Source of the DNA: Flavobacteriales bacterium
GTDB lineage: Bacteria; Bacteroidota; Bacteroidia; Flavobacteriales_E; Vicingaceae
Assembly (NCBI GenBank): GCA_015075325.1
Contig: JABTUP010000003.1
Location: forward strand, 124,001 to 188,000
Length of the DNA stretch: 64,000 bases
Direction: 5' to 3'
This document shows, piece by piece, positions 59,328-64,000 of the stretch. The notes beneath the pieces were generated by a model, which was not told where the DNA came from, ran no database searches, and saw only the letters and a program-made list of their open reading frames with translations. Positions within the stretch are counted from its first letter, which is position 1. Every line of letters starts with the position of its first letter. A program made the position numbers and the translations under genes.

Positions 59328-61325
59328 CTAATTAGTAGATGACTCAGGAGTTTTTGCTACATAATCATCTCTAAGAACTTTAAAGTCTGTACGTCTATTT
59401 TTTTGATGTGCAGCTTCTTTTTCTTCTTCAGATTTTAAAGAGTTGATGTATTTTTCATCTAATAATGTTCCATCTGGCATTTTTAATGGTTCCATTTCTC
59501 CCATACCTTTAGCTACGATTCTATCAGCAGGAATTCCTTTTTCATTAACTAAGTAATCCACACAAGATTGAGCTCTTCGTTGAGACAGCTTTTCATTATA
59601 AGCATCTTTACCTCTAAAGTCAGTATGTGATCTTAATTGAATAACAATATTAGGGTTATCAATCATAATGTTATACAAGTAATTTAATGAATCTTTAGAT
59701 TCTGGCAATAAATCTGCTTTGTTATACGCGTAAAGAATTTGTGGTAATTTAATTGGACCTTGCATTGGTTGCAACTCATATTCGTGGAAGAAATTTTTAG
59801 ATGATTCATGACCAACAGTAGTTTCTTTTCCTTTTGCTGATAAATATTTTTCTTTTTCAACAACTAAAGAGTATGAAGTGTTTGGGTTTATGTAACGATT
59901 GCTACCATTTTCTTTAAATGCAAATGCACCATTATCATCAGTAAGAACTTCGGCAGATAAACCATCAGTACCAATTAATTTAATTTTTGCTCCAGCAATT
60001 GGTTTTTGAGTTTCAATATCACGAACAACGCCCTCCAATGCAAAAATAATTTCTGGTGTATAAAACTCCCAAATATCATCGCCTCCTTTACCACCAGTTC
60101 TACTGGTTGTAAACATCCCTCTATTTTTTTCATCTTCAAACACAATACCGAAGTCATTAGCTTCAGAATTCATTGGATATTTTAGATTTTGTGGATTTCC
60201 CCATTGGTTTATACCTTTACTTTTAGCCATAAAAATATCTAAACCACCCATTCCTGGCAATCCATTAGAAGAGAAGTACAAATCGCCATTATCTCTAATA
60301 AAAGGGAACATTTCATCACCAGAGGTATTAATTTCTGTTCCTAAATTTATTGCTTCTGACCATTTTTTTGCTTTTGCATCATAAGTCATATACCATAAAT
60401 CTTTACCTCCTTGTCCGCCTGGCATATTTGACGAAAAAACCAATGTTTTATCATCTTGAGAGATAGCTGGATGACCAACAGTAAAAGTATCATTGGTTAC
60501 AGGAATTAATTCTGGTTCTCCCCAGTTTTGACCTGATTTATTTGCTGTAAAAATACTACAACCCATTACGCCTTTTGCTTGAACACCGCAACGTGTAAAA
60601 TAAATAGTAGTTTTTTTAGAATTTAAACAAGCTGAACCTTCACTTGCAGGAGAGTTTACTGTTGCATTTAATAATGCTGGAGTACTCCATTTACCTTTAT
60701 TATCCCTTTTAGAAAAATACAAGTCATCAAAATTCATACCTGTAACATCAGAAACTGCTGTACCTGTAGAGCCTTGTCTTGTTGATGTAAAATAAATTTC
60801 GTTTCCTTTTTTATCAGAAAAAATTGGTGAAAAATCATAATCTTCTGAGTTTAAAAGTGGAAGTGGGTTTACTACAACCTTTGTTGGATTTTCTTTCCAG
60901 TCTTTTGCATCTGTTGCAGATTTTATTCCTTCATCTGCTTTTTTATCACTTGGGTTTGCAGCTTTATATTTGTTATATTCAACAATAGCTTCTTCGTATT
61001 TTCCTTGTGATTTATAAATATTAGCTAAATGTAAGATAGCTATTGGATCATCATATTTTGCTGTAATAGCTTTACTGTACCATACAGCAGCTTGTGTTCC
61101 ATCTTCTTTTAATCGATAACATTCTGCGATTTTAAATAGAATTTCAGATTTTACTTCTTTACTATTTTCTTTGGTATAAGCTTTTTTATACAAATCAATT
61201 GCTTGATAGTATTTGTATCCACTAAAAGCCACGTCAGCATCAAGCTTATAATTTTTTTGTGCATTAGCAGATAAACTAACTATAAAAATTAAAGCTAATA
61301 AACTTAATATTTTGTTTGTTTTCAT
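59328..61325 (-). CDS. OmpA-family protein with TPR, PD40 and CarboxypepD-like domains
   Basis: A 665-residue envelope protein. Signal peptide 1-22 (SANAQ). TPR-like helices span about 25-130 (YYQAIDLYKKAYTKENSKEV; AILHLANIYKSQGKYEEAIV). PD40/beta-propeller repeats fill 155-420 (IYFTSTRQG; LVFSSNMPGGQGGKDLWYMT; LYFSSNGLPGMGGLDIFMAK). A carboxypeptidase regulatory-like domain lies at 430-500 and the peptidoglycan-binding OmpA-C domain at 540-650 (RSHTDFRGKDAYNEKLSQRR). The same domain order is found in PorE, a T9SS component linking to peptidoglycan, but many paralogues share it. Confidence 0.9.
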   Translation of the reverse strand: MKTNKILSLLALIFIVSLSANAQKNYKLDADVAFSGYKYYQAIDLYKKAYTKENSKEVKSEILFKIAECYRLKEDGTQAAVWYSKAITAKYDDPIAILHLANIYKSQGKYEEAIVEYNKYKAANPSDKKADEGIKSATDAKDWKENPTKVVVNPLPLLNSEDYDFSPIFSDKKGNEIYFTSTRQGSTGTAVSDVTGMNFDDLYFSKRDNKGKWSTPALLNATVNSPASEGSACLNSKKTTIYFTRCGVQAKGVMGCSIFTANKSGQNWGEPELIPVTNDTFTVGHPAISQDDKTLVFSSNMPGGQGGKDLWYMTYDAKAKKWSEAINLGTEINTSGDEMFPFIRDNGDLYFSSNGLPGMGGLDIFMAKSKGINQWGNPQNLKYPMNSEANDFGIVFEDEKNRGMFTTSRTGGKGGDDIWEFYTPEIIFALEGVVRDIETQKPIAGAKIKLIGTDGLSAEVLTDDNGAFAFKENGSNRYINPNTSYSLVVEKEKYLSAKGKETTVGHESSKNFFHEYELQPMQGPIKLPQILYAYNKADLLPESKDSLNYLYNIMIDNPNIVIQLRSHTDFRGKDAYNEKLSQRRAQSCVDYLVNEKGIPADRIVAKGMGEMEPLKMPDGTLLDEKYINSLKSEEEKEAAHQKNRRTDFKVLRDDYVAKTPESSTN

Positions 61326-61389
61326 ATATCTCTTTATCTTTTTTTACAAATGAATTTGGCTAAAGTAAAATATTTCTTTCAATTAATCA

Positions 61390-61430
61390 AAAAAAGTTGG
61401 GTTATTTTTAACCAACTTTTGTATTTTTTA
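61390..61430 (-). terminator. rho-independent terminator after glnN
   Basis: Stem AAAGTTGGGTTA and TAACCAACTTT around a T-rich loop, with an A-run on the plus-strand left side, giving a U-tract for the leftward transcript. It lies about 25 bp beyond the stop at 61450. Confidence 0.85.
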
Positions 61431-61449
61431 AATAAAACTCAAAAAAACA

Positions 61450-63636
61450 CTATTTTGTAAACAATAATTCTCTTAATTTAGGTAAAGGCCACAATTCATC
61501 TTCAATTAATAATTCAAGTTTATCAGAATGGTATTTTATTTCTTGAAAATAGGGTTTTACATTATCACAATAAGCAAATGCTTTTTGTTCTGCATCTTCT
61601 AATTTGTTCGCTTTTTTTCTTTCTTCCAACATTAAGTCACAGAATTTTTTCAATTCATTCAAATGGAATGACAACGATTCTATAATTTTATATTGTGTTG
61701 ATGCCATTTTCTTAGCATCTTTTCCAAAAATTTCATTCATACCTTTAATGTTTTCAATAATCGTATTTTGATACTTTATTGCTGTTGGTATGATATGATT
61801 TTGAGCTAAATCACCAAGAACCCTCGACTCTATTTGTAGTTTTAAAATGTAATTTTCTAATTCAATTTCATGTCTAGCTTCCATTTCTATTGGAGATAAA
61901 ACGCCTAATTCATTAAATAAATCAATGGTTTTTTTATCTTTCATTACAGCTAAAGCTCTTGGCGTATCTTTTAAATTAGACAATCCTCTCTTTTTAGCTT
62001 CTTGCACCCATTCCTCTCCATAGCCGTTTCCTTCAAAACGAATTTTTTTTGATTCTTTAATTAATTTTTGAAGCTCTTTTAAAATCGCTTCATCTTTTTT
62101 CTCTCCTTTATCTATTCTAGCATCAACAGCTTTTTTGAATAACATCAATTGTTTTGCAACAATTACATTTAAAGCTATCATTGCCGAACCGCAGTTTGCC
62201 GATGAACCTACAGCTCTAAACTCGAATTTGTTTCCTGTAAATGCAAAAGGAGATGTTCTATTTCTATCTGTGTTATCTAATAAGATTTGTGGAATTTTTC
62301 CTATGCTTAGCTTCAATTCTGTTTTATCTTCTGGAGTCATTTTTCCTGCTTTTACACTTTTCTCCAAGTTATCTAACATTTGTGTTAATTGACTTCCAAT
62401 AAAAACCGAGACAATAGCTGGAGGAGCTTCATTTGCTCCTAATCTATGATCATTTCCTGCAGAAGCAATACTAGCTCTTATAATATCTGCATTATCATGT
62501 ATTGCTTTTATTGTGTTTACAAAAAAGGTTAAAAATCTTAAATTAGTTTTTGGGTTTTTTCCTGGTGCTAATAAGTTAATCCCTGTATTTGTACTTAGCG
62601 ACCAGTTATTGTGTTTACCAGAGCCATTTAATGATGAAAAAGGTTTTTCATGCAATAAAACTCTTAAATCATGTTTTCTTGCAATTTTTTCCATTAAATC
62701 CATTAACAATAAATTATGGTCGTTTGCAAGATTGGTTTCTTCAAACATAGGTGCACACTCAAATTGATTTGGAGCAACTTCATTGTGTCTAGTTGTAACT
62801 GGTATTCCTAATTTATGTGATTCGATTTCATATTCTCTCATAAAAGCACTTACTCTATCTGGAATTGACCCGAAATAATGGTCATCTAATTGCTGTCCTT
62901 TTGCTGGATTATGACCTACTAAAGCACGTCCCGTCATCATAATATCTGGACGAGCATAAAACAATGCTTTATCAATTAAAAAATATTCTTGTTCCCAACC
63001 AAGTGTAGCATTAACTTTGGCTACATCTTTTTCGAAGTATTGACAAACATCGGTTGCTGCTTTATCAATTGCATTTAGAGCTTTTAATAATGGCATTTTA
63101 AAATCTAAGGCCTCTCCAGTATAAGCAATAAATATAGTTGGTATACAAAGCGTTCCAGAAATAATAAATGCAGGAGATGTTGGATCCCAAGCTGTATAAC
63201 CCCTAGCTTCAAATGTATTTCTAATTCCTCCATTCGGAAAACTAGAAGCATCTGGTTCTTGTTGTATTAAATTATCTCCATCAAATCGTTCTATTGCTCT
63301 ACCATCGCTTATTGGAGTAAAAAATGAGTCGTGTTTTTCGGCTGTACTACCCGTTAATGGTTGAAACCAGTGAGTATAATGTGTAACTCCTTTGGTTAGT
63401 GCCCAATCTTTCATAGCCGATGCAACTTGACTTGCTAATTGTCTTTCTAAAGGTGCTCCTTCATTAATTGTTCTTAGTAAACTTTTATACGCATCGCTAG
63501 GCAAATATTCCCTCATTACATCTTGAGTAAATACATTTGACGCAAAATACATTGATGCTTTTGAAGCAGGGTACTCTACTGCCTTAGGAGTTCTTGATAA
63601 TGCTTCTGAGAGTGCTTGAAAACGAAAAGTTGCCAT
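61450..63636 (-). CDS. glnN: type III glutamine synthetase
   Basis: A 728-residue enzyme of the GSIII class, distinct from the 450-residue GlnA. It makes glutamine from glutamate, ammonia and ATP. Landmarks: GVTHYTHWFQPLTGSTAEKH near residue 80, the catalytic LGWEQEYFLID near 215, TRHNEVAPNQFECAPMFEET near 290, GSGKHNNWSLST near 337, and NRTSPFAFTGNKFEFRAVGS near 470. The chain ends with a helical tail to LRELLFTK. GSIII is the usual form in Bacteroidota. It stands alone with a terminator behind and a 205-bp intergenic stretch ahead. Confidence 0.97.
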   Translation of the reverse strand: MATFRFQALSEALSRTPKAVEYPASKASMYFASNVFTQDVMREYLPSDAYKSLLRTINEGAPLERQLASQVASAMKDWALTKGVTHYTHWFQPLTGSTAEKHDSFFTPISDGRAIERFDGDNLIQQEPDASSFPNGGIRNTFEARGYTAWDPTSPAFIISGTLCIPTIFIAYTGEALDFKMPLLKALNAIDKAATDVCQYFEKDVAKVNATLGWEQEYFLIDKALFYARPDIMMTGRALVGHNPAKGQQLDDHYFGSIPDRVSAFMREYEIESHKLGIPVTTRHNEVAPNQFECAPMFEETNLANDHNLLLMDLMEKIARKHDLRVLLHEKPFSSLNGSGKHNNWSLSTNTGINLLAPGKNPKTNLRFLTFFVNTIKAIHDNADIIRASIASAGNDHRLGANEAPPAIVSVFIGSQLTQMLDNLEKSVKAGKMTPEDKTELKLSIGKIPQILLDNTDRNRTSPFAFTGNKFEFRAVGSSANCGSAMIALNVIVAKQLMLFKKAVDARIDKGEKKDEAILKELQKLIKESKKIRFEGNGYGEEWVQEAKKRGLSNLKDTPRALAVMKDKKTIDLFNELGVLSPIEMEARHEIELENYILKLQIESRVLGDLAQNHIIPTAIKYQNTIIENIKGMNEIFGKDAKKMASTQYKIIESLSFHLNELKKFCDLMLEERKKANKLEDAEQKAFAYCDNVKPYFQEIKYHSDKLELLIEDELWPLPKLRELLFTK

Positions 63637-63778
63637 ATTGGATTAAATTTTTAATATTTTTTTTGCGAAAATACATTAAAAATCATCTTTTTTACAATTT
63701 TTATGTATTTATTTTATAAACACCCCCATAAAAAAGCAAGGGTATTTATAATTTTTTTATTTTTATTCAACAACATGA

Positions 63779-63818
63779 TAAAAAAAAGACCCTTATTTGA
63801 AATAAGAGTCTTTTTTTA
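63779..63818. terminator. hairpin terminator before the window-edge gene
   Basis: AAAAAAAGACCCTTATTT paired with AATAAGAGTCTTTTTTT (63801-63817), one mismatch, tiny loop. It carries T-runs for both directions and lies 24 bp beyond the stop of the partial gene at 63842. Confidence 0.85.
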
Positions 63819-63841
63819 AATAAAATGATACTACAAAAATA

Positions 63842-64000
63842 TTACTTGATTATTTTAACTTCAACTTTCATGTTTTTAGCTACATCTTTTTGTGCACCTT
63901 CAGTACCTTTTATTTCTCTTAAAACATTTTCTTTTACCACTCCTTTTGAAACAATGTATTTATAAACTGCTCCAACTCTTCTTCCATCAAGTTTATCTTC
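63842..64000 (-). CDS. C-terminal fragment of an envelope protein, OmpA-like (start outside window)
   Basis: The last 52 residues of a leftward gene: EDKLDGRRVGAVYKYIVSKG, then VVKENVLREIKGTEG and a closing NMKVEVKIIK before TAA at 63842. The RRVxAVYxYIVSKGV turn resembles the RAQAVVxYLxxKGI helix of OmpA-C domains. The rest of the gene is off the window, so domain and length cannot be confirmed. Confidence 0.55.
   Translation of the reverse strand, partial: EDKLDGRRVGAVYKYIVSKGVVKENVLREIKGTEGAQKDVAKNMKVEVKIIK

Noticed and set aside
59328-61325. Firm assignment of the OmpA/PD40 protein as PorE
   Set aside because: The domain order fits, but paralogues with the same order are common and no porP/sprF or other T9SS gene is adjacent.
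1-64000. CRISPR arrays, tRNA or rRNA genes
   Set aside because: No regularly spaced direct repeats of array type and no cloverleaf or rRNA sequence were recognised on either strand.

Overview
This 64 kb window is a chromosomal segment from an AT-rich member of the Bacteroidota, most likely Flavobacteriales. The evidence is type IX secretion (T9SS) type A and type B C-terminal sorting domains, a TonB-dependent receptor, DUF5689, DUF3467, DUF4834, DUF3667 and DUF2851 proteins, a type III glutamine synthetase, a carbamoyl-phosphate synthase large subunit without the C-terminal allosteric domain, and start sites that mostly lack a Shine-Dalgarno sequence. Family and genus cannot be fixed from the sequence alone. 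I see no tRNA, rRNA, CRISPR array, intact IS element or prophage.

Layout. 1-1.75 kb: end of a DUF3467 gene, a small membrane protein, and a ParE-like toxin-antitoxin pair flanked by 23-bp direct repeats. 1.75-3.6 kb: acs. 3.8-12.8 kb: a divergent surface locus. Leftwards run a TonB-dependent receptor, two paralogous DUF5689 lipoproteins and a T9SS protein that shares an OB-fold-like module with them; rightwards run two secreted endonuclease/exonuclease/phosphatase-fold enzymes. It looks like a locus for capturing and cutting an extracellular phosphodiester, probably nucleic acid. 12.9-19.4 kb: a type B surface protein with its XRE regulator, and a 1254-residue beta-helix surface protein. 19.5-32.7 kb: an orphan histidine kinase, small secreted proteins, a serine hydrolase, lipB, a phosphosugar isomerase, a glycosyltransferase, upp, a deacetylase, radC, a DUF4143 ATPase and radA. 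31.5-38.2 kb: an anti-sigma/sigma pair, an M13 peptidase, a DNA alkylation repair protein, and a small accessory patch with a MazF-type pair and a decayed tyrosine recombinase. 38.3-64 kb: mostly housekeeping (carB, rpmH, tilS, a pabB-like gene, a pyrF operon, prfA, purM, glnN) with a patatin-Omp85 fusion and an OmpA/PD40 envelope protein.

The most unusual signals are DNA-level. The DUF4143 ATPase gene sits exactly between two 61-bp copies of the radA start region, as if it had been inserted into the head of radA and had rebuilt it. Palindromic repeats have been taken in frame into two genes: a perfect 28-bp palindrome in purM, and a CCCC-GAA-GGGG element in the type B surface protein. A 33-bp hairpin recurs behind two unrelated genes, with a half copy in front of radA. 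Both toxin-antitoxin modules carry dyad operators.
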